Assembly (NCBI GenBank): GCA_014695325.1 | Contig: JACJNZ010000029.1 | Span: forward strand, 124,001-188,000 | Origin: Cyanobacteria bacterium FACHB-502 | GTDB taxonomy: Bacteria; Cyanobacteriota; Cyanobacteriia; Elainellales; Elainellaceae | Reading direction: 5' to 3' | Length of the DNA stretch: 64,000 nt | In this document: positions 17,748-26,709 of the stretch, piece after piece | Numbering within the stretch: the first letter of the stretch is position 1 | How the letters are laid out: every line of letters starts with the position of its first letter | Notes under the pieces: generated by a model | What the model was told of the DNA's origin: nothing | The model's database searches: none | What the model saw: the letters and a program-made list of their open reading frames with translations, nothing else | Made by a program: the position numbers and the translations under genes

Positions 17748-18112
17748 TGCCGGGCTTTGATAAGGTTTCCCCGCTGAGAATTGATCGCGAAATCGGGCAG
17801 CATTGCCAGATCTTCCGTCTTAGCGGGATATTCGATGTCTTCTCTGTGCCAACCTTTTGTAGAGTGCTGGAAAAGTCTGTGGAGGAGAATCCCAGAAATT
17901 CTATCCTCGACTTTACCGATGTTGACCTGATCGATAGTTCATCATTCGGTGTGCTAGTTGACCTGTGTAAGAAGATTCAAAAGAACGGAGGTACGCTACA
18001 GATCGTGGGCAGTCCTCGCGTTGCACGGGTCATTCAATGCCTTCGTCTGGAACAGTTCCTTTCCCTTCAGCCTTCGGTGGACGCTGCGCTCAGAAATCTA
18101 GAAAAAAGCTAA
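17747..18112 (+). CDS. STAS-domain protein, tandem paralogue
   Basis: A 121-residue STAS protein, clearly a tandem duplicate of the preceding gene: shared blocks include FRLSGIFDVFSVPTF, NGGTLQIV, and LRLEQFLSLQPSVD. The stop and start overlap by one base (TAATG), so translation is probably coupled. At the phosphorylation loop this copy has DSSSFG (Asp63, Ser64-66) where the first has DSSGLG, and the strand before it changes from DLSQIDF to DFTDVDL. This suggests the copies have diverged in partner or phosphorylation behaviour. The role in a partner-switching pathway is inferred from the family. Confidence 0.85.
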   Translation: MPGFDKVSPLRIDREIGQHCQIFRLSGIFDVFSVPTFCRVLEKSVEENPRNSILDFTDVDLIDSSSFGVLVDLCKKIQKNGGTLQIVGSPRVARVIQCLRLEQFLSLQPSVDAALRNLEKS

Positions 18113-18140
18113 AGCTGCGTTTCAGTGAGGCAGGTTGCTC

Positions 18141-18635
18141 GTGGAGTTTGATGAGGACGGTAGCCGTGAAAAGATTTTTGAAGAAGATTTATTGAGCATC
18201 GATCGATTGTTCAGCGTCTTTCTATCCTCGACGGACGTTGAGCAGCTTAAACGCCAGAAGATACAGCGGCTCTCGCCTGCGGCTCTGGCATATTTGGGCG
18301 ATGCGGTGTACGAGCTTTATATTCGCACTTATTACTTAATGCCACCTCAACGGCTGCAAGCGTATCATAAAGAGGTAGTAGCTCAGGTGCGGGCAGAAGC
18401 TCAGGCACAATATCTGCAAATGCTTCAGCCCTATCTGACGCAGGCAGAGCAAGACGTAGTTCGGCGCGGTCGTAATGCGGCGCATCGGGTGCCAAAACGG
18501 CTCGCTCCAGAAATCTATCAGCAGGCAACCAGTTTAGAAACGCTTCTGGGATATCTCTATGTCACCGACCCGCCCCGTCTGGCTCAGCTTTTCGCCTATC
18601 TTCAGCCTTTGCTTCAGCCGTCCACTGAGCCGTAA
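18141..18635 (+). CDS. mrnC: Mini-ribonuclease III
   Basis: About 164 residues consisting of an RNase III catalytic domain without the dsRNA-binding domain, which in Bacillus matures 23S rRNA ends. Family features are [18 protein letters not shown] (catalytic Asp in GDAVYE), the helix [18 protein letters not shown], and [14 protein letters not shown] 18141 is preferred as start, with AGGCAGG 6 bases upstream; a TTG two codons earlier (18135) is possible. It is immediately followed by rlmB, another 23S rRNA maturation gene, which fits a common role in ribosome biogenesis. Confidence 0.9.
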   Translation: MEFDEDGSREKIFEEDLLSIDRLFSVFLSSTDVEQLKRQKIQRLSPAALAYLGDAVYELYIRTYYLMPPQRLQAYHKEVVAQVRAEAQAQYLQMLQPYLTQAEQDVVRRGRNAAHRVPKRLAPEIYQQATSLETLLGYLYVTDPPRLAQLFAYLQPLLQPSTEP

Positions 18636-18858
18636 CGCTTAACCCAATCAATTCCCCTATTGCCTGGCTCTCGATCGCCTGATCCCCTTTCGGGACCTGC
18701 GAAGCAACCGAATGCTGCTGTCAGCTCTTTAGCCTTGCTTCTAATTTCTATCCCGCAATTTCTGTCAGGCTCCTTGTGATGCTGGCTTGCCGACAGAAGC
18801 ATTTTGCACTCGACCCTGTATTGCTTACCCTTGCTCATACTTAAGGAATCGGATTGCC

Positions 18859-21123
18859 ATGCCCGCCAAACGACCCACCCGCACTTCTCGCCCTGATCGC
18901 TCCGATCGCCGATCGGGTAGCTTTCAACGAGACAACGATAAACCTTCTCAGGGCAAGCCTAGAGAAAACCGCTACAAATCGAAACCCTCTAAGCCCTATC
19001 AAGACAGCCCTCGCAGCAAATCCTCGTTCGATTACCCCAAAGGGGGAACTGCTTCGCCTCGCGATGATGGTCGCACAGGAGACCGCCCTAATCGAGGAAC
19101 GGGTTCTGATTACTCCTCTGGGGCACCGCGAAGCAACCGATTTAGCGACAATACTGATAAGCCCTATCGGGAAAGACCCGATAGCCGGAGTGAAAGACCT
19201 TATCGGGAAAGAACTGACAGCCGAAGTGAAAGACCCTACCGCGAAAGGCCTGACAGCCGCAGCGAAAGACCTTACCGGGAAAGAACCGAAGGTCAAGGCG
19301 AAAGACCCTACCGCGAAAGAACTGAAGGTCGAGGCGAAAGACCTTATCGGGAAAGAACTGACAGCCGGAGTGAAAGACCCTACCGCGAAAGACCCGATAG
19401 CCGGAGTGAAAGACCTTATCGGGAAAGAACTGACAGCCGCAGCGAAAGACCCTATCGGGAAAGACCCGACAGTCGGGGTGAAAGACCGTTTCGAGGACAA
19501 TCTGATAGCCGACCGGAGAAATGGTCAGACCGCCGTTCTGAAAAGCCCTATCGCGATCGGGAAGACCGTCCAAACTCGCGATCAGATAAACCTTTCCGGG
19601 AAAGAAACGGCAGCCGAACCGACAAGCCCTACCGGGAGCGATCGTCTTATCGGGGAAGCGCGGAGCAATCGGATTTTCGATCAGACAGCCATTTTCGCGA
19701 TGGCTCACGAAAAGATTATCAAAACAGTTCTAAACCTACTCGTGGTAAAGGTAAGCCTGTTCCGCCAGTGCCTTCAGTGAAGCGTATTAAATCTGCACCT
19801 GAAGAAATCTTTGCGTTTGAAGAGTTTGAATCTCCTGAATTTGAATTACAAGAGTTTGAGTCACCTGCTGCCCTGCCTAATGAAGTGGAGGTTGCGCCTA
19901 TTAGACGACGCAGCTCTTATCAGGAGAGTCCGTTAACTGAGGGATTAGAGGGATTATTAGAGCAATCATCAAATGAAGATGAACTAATTGCACCTGAACC
20001 AATCGCACCTGAATCAATCGAGAGCGTCGAAGTTGCTGCGGATGAAATCGAAGTCGATGCAGACAACGATGATCTCAGCCAGGATCATTTGCATGAAGAC
20101 GATCTCAGCCAGGATCAGCCGGACGAAGATGAGATCAACGAAGATAATCCGACTGAAATTGTCGCGATCGAGGCAGCACCCATTGCTTCACAGTTCTCGG
20201 AAGGGAGCGTTGAGCGTTCATCAAAACCACCGCTTCGGATTAAATCTGTTGTGCCAGATCGCCGAAGGATTGCTTCAGTTGCTTCGCAGTTCCTGAAAGG
20301 AGGAATCGCAGCCAAACCAGTGGCTGGCGATACTGAAATCAATCCTGATCTAATCTATGGTCGTCATAGTGTTCTTGCAGCCTTAGAAAACCAGCGTCCT
20401 TTGAATCGTATCTGGACGACCGATCGCCTACGGTACGATCCCCGCTTTCATTCGCTGATTCTAGAGGCAAAAGCCAACGGAACAGTCATTGACGAGGTGG
20501 AGTTCCGCCGTCTGGATCAAATCACAGGGGGAGCAACACATCAGGGCATTGTGGCTCAGGTTGCCCCTTATGATTATCTGGATTTACAGGATTTGATCGA
20601 TCGAGCTAAGGCTGCTTCTGAGCAACCCGTTCTGCTCGCTGCCGATGGGATTACTGATCCCCACAATCTGGGCGCGATTATTCGGACGGCAGAAGCACTA
20701 GGCGCACACGGACTTCTGATCCCTCAGAGGCGAGCGGTAGGCGTCACTTCGACAGTTGCAAAAGTGGCAGCAGGTGCGTTAGAGTCCCTGCCTGTAGCAC
20801 GAGTTACTAATCTCAGTCGTGCCCTGGAGCAGCTCAAAGAATCTGGATTCTGGATTTATGGCACAGCAGCAAATGCGGCTCAGCCTGTGGATACGGTGAA
20901 GTTTACTGGAGCGATCGTGCTGGTCATTGGTTCAGAAGGCGACGGATTGAGTCTATTGACACAACGCTGTTGCGATGAGCTGGTGAGCATTCCGCTTCAG
21001 GGCGTAACCCCTAGCCTGAATGCGTCGGTTGCAGCGGGAATGGTGATGTATGAACTGTTCCGTCAGCGGCGATCGCAAACGCTGCACCTGGAGGGTCTGT
21101 CAAAAGGAACTTTGCAAAGATAG
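18859..21123 (+). CDS. rlmB: 23S rRNA (guanosine-2'-O)-methyltransferase RlmB with long disordered N-terminus
   Basis: A 754-residue protein from ATG 18859 ([15 protein letters not shown]). The last ~260 residues form a standard SpoU/TrmH methyltransferase: substrate-binding domain from [12 protein letters not shown], then the trefoil-knot SAM domain with [32 protein letters not shown] and [18 protein letters not shown]. The first ~310 residues are Arg/Ser/Asp/Glu/Tyr-rich and built largely of a 12-residue repeat ([12 protein letters not shown] type), followed by an acidic linker (about residues 310-470). Ordinary RlmB is near 250 residues. Shorter basic extensions occur in other cyanobacteria; the role is unknown but the composition suggests RNA binding or phase separation. 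An upstream in-frame start (18787) adds residues that do not look coding. Confidence 0.92.
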   Translation: MPAKRPTRTSRPDRSDRRSGSFQRDNDKPSQGKPRENRYKSKPSKPYQDSPRSKSSFDYPKGGTASPRDDGRTGDRPNRGTGSDYSSGAPRSNRFSDNTDKPYRERPDSRSERPYRERTDSRSERPYRERPDSRSERPYRERTEGQGERPYRERTEGRGERPYRERTDSRSERPYRERPDSRSERPYRERTDSRSERPYRERPDSRGERPFRGQSDSRPEKWSDRRSEKPYRDREDRPNSRSDKPFRERNGSRTDKPYRERSSYRGSAEQSDFRSDSHFRDGSRKDYQNSSKPTRGKGKPVPPVPSVKRIKSAPEEIFAFEEFESPEFELQEFESPAALPNEVEVAPIRRRSSYQESPLTEGLEGLLEQSSNEDELIAPEPIAPESIESVEVAADEIEVDADNDDLSQDHLHEDDLSQDQPDEDEINEDNPTEIVAIEAAPIASQFSEGSVERSSKPPLRIKSVVPDRRRIASVASQFLKGGIAAKPVAGDTEINPDLIYGRHSVLAALENQRPLNRIWTTDRLRYDPRFHSLILEAKANGTVIDEVEFRRLDQITGGATHQGIVAQVAPYDYLDLQDLIDRAKAASEQPVLLAADGITDPHNLGAIIRTAEALGAHGLLIPQRRAVGVTSTVAKVAAGALESLPVARVTNLSRALEQLKESGFWIYGTAANAAQPVDTVKFTGAIVLVIGSEGDGLSLLTQRCCDELVSIPLQGVTPSLNASVAAGMVMYELFRQRRSQTLHLEGLSKGTLQR
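19162..19485 (+). repeat. Nine tandem 36-bp units encoding a 12-residue repeat in rlmB
   Basis: Nine head-to-tail 36-base units start at 19162 with a fixed 36-base phase, each coding PYRERxDSRSER or a close variant (TDSRSE, PDSRSE, TEGQGE, TEGRGE). More degenerate copies continue to about 19660. Because of the repeated codons, several other frames are also open for hundreds of bases here and on the opposite strand; these are shadows. Confidence 0.95.
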
Positions 21124-21226
21124 GGCTGAAGCAGTATAAAACAAGAGGGGCATAGCTTGAAACCGTCGTCAAGATTCTAAAGGCTGCTCTGTACGTTTGT
21201 CATTTCTGGAACATAAGTAGGAGCTT

Positions 21227-21511
21227 ATGAACGAATTGCTGGTTAATGTACTTGAGGTGCTGGGTTTAGCCTGGTGGGTCGAGGTCGTCACAGAAACGCC
21301 GAACTGCACGTACTATTTTGGTCCTTTTGCCACTGCTAAAGATGCCAAATTAGCGGAACCTGGTTACATCGAAGACTTACAGCAGGAAGGCGCAAGCGGC
21401 ATTAAAGCAGTGGTGAAACGCTGCAAACCTGTCAGGCTGACCGTGTTCGACGAGGAAAAAGAAATGAAGCCCTGGAAAAACTTGTTCCCGGTGCTGAGCA
21501 GCTCACTTTAA
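21227..21511 (+). CDS. DUF1816 domain protein
   Basis: A 94-residue protein. The sequence LAWWVEVVTETPNCTYYFGPF followed by GYIEDLQQEGA and the C-terminal CKPVRLTVFDEE is typical of the cyanobacterial DUF1816 family, whose members are often compared with phycobilisome linker-associated proteins. Its biochemical role is not established. No membrane span. A single-gene unit with ATG at 21227 preceded by TAGGAG. Confidence 0.85.
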   Translation: MNELLVNVLEVLGLAWWVEVVTETPNCTYYFGPFATAKDAKLAEPGYIEDLQQEGASGIKAVVKRCKPVRLTVFDEEKEMKPWKNLFPVLSSSL

Positions 21512-21567
21512 GTAAATAGGGAATGTCTCTCAAGCGAAGCGTAACGCTAGCTTTGTAGAACGATCGA

Positions 21568-22425
21568 CTATTCACTGTATGCCTCTGGTATTGCAATGCG
21601 AGTCACTCCCGGTTGTTGAAGTAGCCATCGATCGATATCGGCGATCACCTGCCCCGGAATTTCCCAGGGAAACAAGTGCGCCGTTTCGGGATAGCAGCAG
21701 ACTTCACAGTCCGGGAGTTTTGCCGCAGTTTCCAGACTGGACTGGATTGAAATGTGGCGATCGGCTTCTCCTGCTAGCATCAGAGCCGGACACTGAATTT
21801 GGTTGAGTTCTTCCAGTCGGTTATAGCGGCGACGCAAGGCTTGATTCAGCGCATTTTGGGCAGCGCGTGAGGTTTTGAGATAGGCGGGAAAGGCTTCGTC
21901 TGCTAAGTGTTGATAGGCAGCGGCATTGTGCTGTTGGATTAGGTAGCGATAGAGCGATCGTTTGCCAAAGGTGTCAATATTCCACTGCCAACCAGGATTC
22001 AGCTTATTAACGATCGAAGCCACCCCGGTGTAGAAATTGTCCTGCCAGGTGACAGGGGGATGATCACTCCAGGGACGGGCAGCCGTGCCAACCAGAATTA
22101 AACCGCTCACGCGCTCTGGAAACTTTAGAGCAAGCTCCATTGCCAGAATTCCACCTAGCGACCAGCCCAACACCAGAAAGCGATCGATCTGCAGGCGATC
22201 GAGCAGCATTTCCAGATCCAGCAGATGATCGGTCATGTCGAACAATTCACGGGTCTGGCTATTGCCGTAGCCACGCAAATCGGGAGCGATCGTCCAGTAT
22301 CGCTGCGACAAATAATTGGTGAACACAGACATACAGTCTCCCGATCCTGGATGCCCATGCAGGCAAAGAATCGGGAATCCCTGTCCTTGCAGGTAGACAG
22401 AGAGAGGGTAGGGATTGGAGGGCAT
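21568..22425 (-). CDS. Alpha/beta-hydrolase fold protein
   Basis: A 285-residue alpha/beta hydrolase. The oxyanion region is LCLHGHPGSG, the nucleophile elbow GWSLGG with Ser89, the acid probably in LAGEADRH, and the histidine in the C-terminal PETAHLFPWE. The cap region is helical. The family covers esterases, haloperoxidases, C-C hydrolases and lactonases, so the substrate cannot be read from the sequence. No signal peptide; likely cytosolic. Divergent from gatA. Confidence 0.88.
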   Translation of the reverse strand: MPSNPYPLSVYLQGQGFPILCLHGHPGSGDCMSVFTNYLSQRYWTIAPDLRGYGNSQTRELFDMTDHLLDLEMLLDRLQIDRFLVLGWSLGGILAMELALKFPERVSGLILVGTAARPWSDHPPVTWQDNFYTGVASIVNKLNPGWQWNIDTFGKRSLYRYLIQQHNAAAYQHLADEAFPAYLKTSRAAQNALNQALRRRYNRLEELNQIQCPALMLAGEADRHISIQSSLETAAKLPDCEVCCYPETAHLFPWEIPGQVIADIDRWLLQQPGVTRIAIPEAYSE

Positions 22426-22666
22426 AGGAGTGAAGGGGTGGATTTGATGGAGGGCGTGTCTGTTAAAGCTGCTTGTATTAGGAAGTTCTGATGGCGATCG
22501 TATCTTTCTGGCTGCTTTTTCAACAGGATTTCTATTGGATTAACACTGTTGGATCAACACCGCCTAAAATCGCGCTTGATTTTTGCTGCGGACTGCCACA
22601 TCCCCCCATTTGGCGATAAAGTGGTGTTTTGGAAGTTTTGTATCGGCTGAAATTCGAGGGCATTGC

Positions 22667-24112
22667 ATGGCATCCATTCGTGAGTTGCACGACCAGCTCG
22701 TTAATAAAGAACGCTCTGCGGTTGAACTGACGCAGGCAGCACTCGATCGCATTCAGGCATTAGAGCCAAAGCTGCATAGCTTTTTGAGCGTGACGGGCGA
22801 TCGAGCGATCGAGCAGGCAAAACAGGTGGATGCCAAAATTGCCGCCGGTGAGGAAATTGGCTTGCTAGCAGGGATTCCGATCGGCATTAAAGACAACCTT
22901 TGCACAAAGGGCATTCGCACGACCTGCGGTTCTAAGATTTTGCAGAATTTCGTGCCGCCCTACGAGTCTACTGTGACGCAAAAGCTGAACGAGGCAGGCG
23001 CAGTTATGGTAGGCAAAACGAATATGGACGAGTTCGCAATGGGCAGCTCGACCGAAAGTTCTGCTTATCAGCTCACAGCGAATCCCTGGGATCTGGAGCG
23101 AGTTCCGGGCGGCTCATCGGGGGGGTCGGCGGCGGCAGTGGCAGCAGAGGAATGCGTGGTTGCCCTTGGCTCAGATACGGGGGGATCGATTCGTCAGCCT
23201 GCTTCGTTCTGTGGTGTGGTGGGTATGAAGCCGACCTATGGGCGCGTTTCTCGATATGGATTGGTTGCCTATGCCTCCTCGCTCGATCAGATTGGCCCAT
23301 TTGGGCGATCGGTTGAGGATGCCGCAATTTTGCTGAAAGAAATTGCCGGATACGACCCGCACGACTCTACCAGTCTTAATGTGCCTGTGCCGAATTATGT
23401 GGCGAGCTTGAAGACCGATCGCAAGTTTCGCATCGGCATTATCAAAGAAACCTTTGGCGAGGGACTTGATCCCGTCGTGGGCAATGCGGTGAATCAGGCA
23501 GTGGAGCAAATGAAAGCTCTGGGCGCAGAAGTCAAAGAAATTTCCTGTCCGCAGTTTCGCTACGGGTTGCCAACTTATTACATTATTGCGCCTTCGGAAG
23601 CGTCGGCAAACCTGGCACGCTATGACGGGGTGAAGTATGGCTACCGCACCGATCATCCTGATAACCTGATGACGATGTACACCCAGACCCGCGCTCAGGG
23701 ATTTGGCGCAGAAGTGAAACGCCGAATTATGATCGGCACTTATGCGCTGTCGGCAGGCTACTACGATGCCTATTACCTGAAGGCGCAAAAAGTGCGAACG
23801 CTGATCAAGCAAGACTTCGAGCGAGCGTTTGGACAGGTCGATGTGCTGGTGTGCCCTACTGCGCCGACCACTGCGGTTAAAGCCGGAGAAAAGACCGAAG
23901 ACCCGATCAGTATGTATCTGCTCGACCTGATGACGATCCCCGTAAACCTGGCGGGACTGCCTGCCCTCAGTTTGCCCTGTGGCTTCGACGGTCAGGGAAT
24001 GCCGATCGGCTTACAAATGATTGGAAACGTGCTGCAAGAAGAGACTTTGCTGCAAGCGGCTTATGCCTATGAGCAGGCGACGGAGTGGCATTTGCGATCG
24101 CCCCAGCTTTAA
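22667..24112 (+). CDS. gatA: Asp-tRNA(Asn)/Glu-tRNA(Gln) amidotransferase subunit A
   Basis: The amidase subunit of GatCAB, which hydrolyses glutamine and passes ammonia to misacylated Glu-tRNA(Gln) (and Asp-tRNA(Asn)). 481 residues from ATG 22667 ([11 protein letters not shown]). The Ser-cisSer-Lys triad is present: Lys75 in GIPIGIKDN, Ser150 in GGSSGGS and Ser174 in SDTGGS, each shifted by four from the usual GatA numbering. gatB and gatC are not adjacent, which is usual in cyanobacteria. A longer frame from 22583 is open but not family-like. Confidence 0.97.
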   Translation: MASIRELHDQLVNKERSAVELTQAALDRIQALEPKLHSFLSVTGDRAIEQAKQVDAKIAAGEEIGLLAGIPIGIKDNLCTKGIRTTCGSKILQNFVPPYESTVTQKLNEAGAVMVGKTNMDEFAMGSSTESSAYQLTANPWDLERVPGGSSGGSAAAVAAEECVVALGSDTGGSIRQPASFCGVVGMKPTYGRVSRYGLVAYASSLDQIGPFGRSVEDAAILLKEIAGYDPHDSTSLNVPVPNYVASLKTDRKFRIGIIKETFGEGLDPVVGNAVNQAVEQMKALGAEVKEISCPQFRYGLPTYYIIAPSEASANLARYDGVKYGYRTDHPDNLMTMYTQTRAQGFGAEVKRRIMIGTYALSAGYYDAYYLKAQKVRTLIKQDFERAFGQVDVLVCPTAPTTAVKAGEKTEDPISMYLLDLMTIPVNLAGLPALSLPCGFDGQGMPIGLQMIGNVLQEETLLQAAYAYEQATEWHLRSPQL

Positions 24113-24340
24113 AGCGGATTGCAGGCTATTTGAAGAGTCACAAAGTTTCTACATTGCCCCTCAAATCCCGAGTTTTTTAGAGGGAGCGGGTGAGCAATTA
24201 GGTAACATCATTGCACGGTCATCCGCCTAAAACTTCTAAAAGATAAAAACTACCCTTTCGATCGGGAAACTCCCCTGTCTGACCCTCGATCACCTTCCTA
24301 TACTGAAAGAAGAGTGTCTTTCTACGTCCCAGGAGGGAGT

Positions 24341-25633
24341 ATGGCTCCAAATCCCAACATCATGCGGGCGGTTGAGCAACTGGGCTATCGTGTGACCGTG
24401 GGCGATGTTGCCTCTCAGGCAGGCTTAGAAGTGCGAGTCGCTGAAAAAGAGCTTTTAGCGTTGGCATCGGAAGCAGGCGGGCATCTTCAGGTCGCGGAGT
24501 CGGGCGAGATTGCCTATCAGTTTCAGCGCAACTTTCGGGATGTGCTGCGAAACAAGTATTTTCGGCTGCGGGTGCAGGAATGGTGGAATCGAGTCTGGAA
24601 GATTTTGTTTTACCTGATTCGGATTTCCTTTGGCATTGTCCTGATCGCGTCGATCGTCCTGTTGTCAATTGCAATTTTGGCGATCGTGATTGCCGCGAAT
24701 AGCCGTAGCGATGGTGACTCTAATGGGGGCAGTGAAATTCGGATGCCCACGGTTTGGTTTGGCGATGTGTTCTGGATCTTTACGCCCAACTATGGAGACG
24801 ATCGCGCCTATCACCGCAGGCAACGCAGAGACGATCGGGAAATAAACTTCCTGGAAGCAATATTTTCCTTCCTGTTTGGGGATGGTAACCCAAATGCAGA
24901 TCTGAATGAACGACGCTGGAAAACGATCGGCACAGTGATTCGCAGCAATGGGGGAGCCGTGATTGCAGAGCAGGTCGCGCCCTATTTAGATGAGCTTGGA
25001 AGCCAATCGCAGCAGGAATATGAAGACTATATGCTGCCTGTGTTGAGCCGCTTTAATGGACGACCGGAAGTGAGTCCCGAAGGGCAGTTGGTTTATCACT
25101 TTCCCGAATTGCAGGTGACGGCAGACCAGAAGCGATCCAATCCGGTTGCGGCGTATCTGAAAGAACTGCCCTATCGCTTTAGTCGGGCAACGAGTGGACA
25201 AATTATCCTGGCGGCAGGTTTGGGCGGCGTGAATATTGTGCTGGCTCTGGTGCTGGGATCACTCCTGGCAGATGGAACGATCGCCGCTCAGCTCGGCGGG
25301 CTAGTTGCCTTTGTGGGTAGTATTTACTGGGGGCTGCTAGCCTATGGCGTTGGATTCCTAGCCATTCCGCTGATCCGCTATTTCTGGATTCAGTCACGCA
25401 ATCGCCACATTGAGTCGCGTAACGACCAGAGGCAGCAGTGGGCTATGCTTCTCAACCAGAAAAACCCAGAAGTGAAGCAAAAGCTACTTTATGCCCGTCA
25501 GTTTGCTGCAACAACCGTGGTAGACGAAAAAGACCTGGCATATACCACCGAAACCGACCTAACCGAACAGGAACTCCTACGATCGGACAAGATCGATGAA
25601 GAGTGGCAGCGCAGGCTAGAGGCAGGCTCATAG
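24341..25633 (+). CDS. Conserved cyanobacterial/plastid-type membrane protein of unknown function
   Basis: A 430-residue protein starting at ATG 24341, four bases after AGGAGG. The N-terminus (NIMRAVEQLGYRVTVGDVASQAGL) looks like a winged-helix-type segment. A long hydrophobic stretch follows (about 90-125) and two more near the C-terminus (about 285-345), then a charged tail. The middle has NFLEAIFSFLFGDGNPN and GTVIRSNGGAVIAEQ. From memory, similar proteins occur throughout cyanobacteria and in plant chloroplasts, without a firm function. It ends in a strong terminator at 25718. Confidence 0.75.
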   Translation: MAPNPNIMRAVEQLGYRVTVGDVASQAGLEVRVAEKELLALASEAGGHLQVAESGEIAYQFQRNFRDVLRNKYFRLRVQEWWNRVWKILFYLIRISFGIVLIASIVLLSIAILAIVIAANSRSDGDSNGGSEIRMPTVWFGDVFWIFTPNYGDDRAYHRRQRRDDREINFLEAIFSFLFGDGNPNADLNERRWKTIGTVIRSNGGAVIAEQVAPYLDELGSQSQQEYEDYMLPVLSRFNGRPEVSPEGQLVYHFPELQVTADQKRSNPVAAYLKELPYRFSRATSGQIILAAGLGGVNIVLALVLGSLLADGTIAAQLGGLVAFVGSIYWGLLAYGVGFLAIPLIRYFWIQSRNRHIESRNDQRQQWAMLLNQKNPEVKQKLLYARQFAATTVVDEKDLAYTTETDLTEQELLRSDKIDEEWQRRLEAGS

Positions 25634-25717
25634 ACTGGATTGGACTATATTACGATTGAACTGTATTACGATCGAAGCCCGGCGATAACCAGTGTTTAGA
25701 TAAACGGTTAGATAGAG

Positions 25718-25751
25718 GATGCGTTAGTGCAAACACGACGCATCTTTTTTT
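25718..25751 (+). terminator. Intrinsic terminator
   Basis: A perfect 7-bp inverted repeat, GATGCGT at 25718 and ACGCATC ending at 25744, with a 13-base loop, is followed at once by seven T. It lies 85 bases after the stop of the membrane-protein gene. Confidence 0.9.
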
Positions 25752-26709
25752 GCACCCTGCGGAAATCAGTTTCAATCAGTGGCAATCAGGCAATTAATAG
25801 CCATTAGCAATTAATTTCAGTGGTGATCAGTTACTGGCGATCGTCACCCAGCGGCGATTACTCACTGAGTGAGTCTACTTAGAACGACAATCAAACCCAA
25901 ACCTAAACTTATTTTTAAGTACTACATTACCAGTACATTGACTATCACAAAATATTGCAACTGAAACGCTAATGATACAAAACTTTTAGACTAGTTTTTT
26001 GGACTGACTTTACCAGAAAAAATATAGAGAAGAACATGGTGGAGTGAATAGAGCAATGCACGATCGCTAATACATAAGCGATACATAAGTGATTCAGTAA
26101 AAGCATTCCTGTATTTACTGCAAAATCTACTGGGAAAAAATCTACTGCAAAAGAAGAATGTAGATATTTTTGGGTTAGCGATCGAAGCGACTATTAAACA
26201 AATCAAGGAACGCAATAGCACAACGCATCAAGCACTCACCTAAAAGAAATAAATCTTCTTAGAATAAATCATTTGCTCGAATAAAATTAAGATAAGTTAA
26301 CAATTTCAAGCCGATAACTTCTCTTCCTTTAGGTAGAGATGGCTGTCCTCCGAAACGGGTAGAGTATTTTCCTAATTACAGTGATTTACAGCACAACAAA
26401 TCCTGGATTGCTTCTCGTTCCCCTTCATCAATGGTTGAATGCAATAAGGAGGTTTTAGTGATTTCATCTGTCTAAATTATGTGAAGTTTATGTGACAGGA
26501 AAGTCGCTTCTGGCTACGAGAAAGAGTAGAATTCTTGAAGTGGTTGAAAGCGGTTCCTGAACCAGTCGATCGTCTCCTACGGGAAGCAGTTTCGCATTGG
26601 GTTAAATTATTTTCTCAGGGTTTTTCAACCTTTTATTTTTGCCACTAAAAGTGGTGTTTAACTGCAAATCTTTCCTTCGCTTACTAAATTACGAGGTAGG
26701 CAAACGTCT
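25752..26709. other. Long AT-rich spacer upstream of psaB, with a possible leader mini-ORF
   Basis: About 960 bases without a credible gene. Near its 3' end, AAGGAGG at 26446-26452 precedes GTG ATT TCA TCT GTC TAA at 26458-26475, a five-codon ORF with a strong ribosome-binding site. CCTCC at 26347-26351 could pair with that GGAGG. A degraded psaA was looked for, because psaA normally precedes psaB, but none is visible. The length suggests an extended promoter/leader region for psaB. Confidence 0.5.

Noticed and set aside
19162-19485. Regular 36-base repeats resembling a CRISPR array
   Set aside because: Units are contiguous with no spacers, vary in a codon-like way, and code the 12-residue repeat of rlmB.
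18841-19780. Long open frames on both strands over the rlmB repeats
   Set aside because: They arise because the 36-base repeat keeps other frames open; the rlmB frame continues into a recognisable methyltransferase and the others do not.
25991-26221. 76-codon minus-strand frame upstream of psaB
   Set aside because: AT-rich chance frame full of Phe/Ser/Cys with no start signal.
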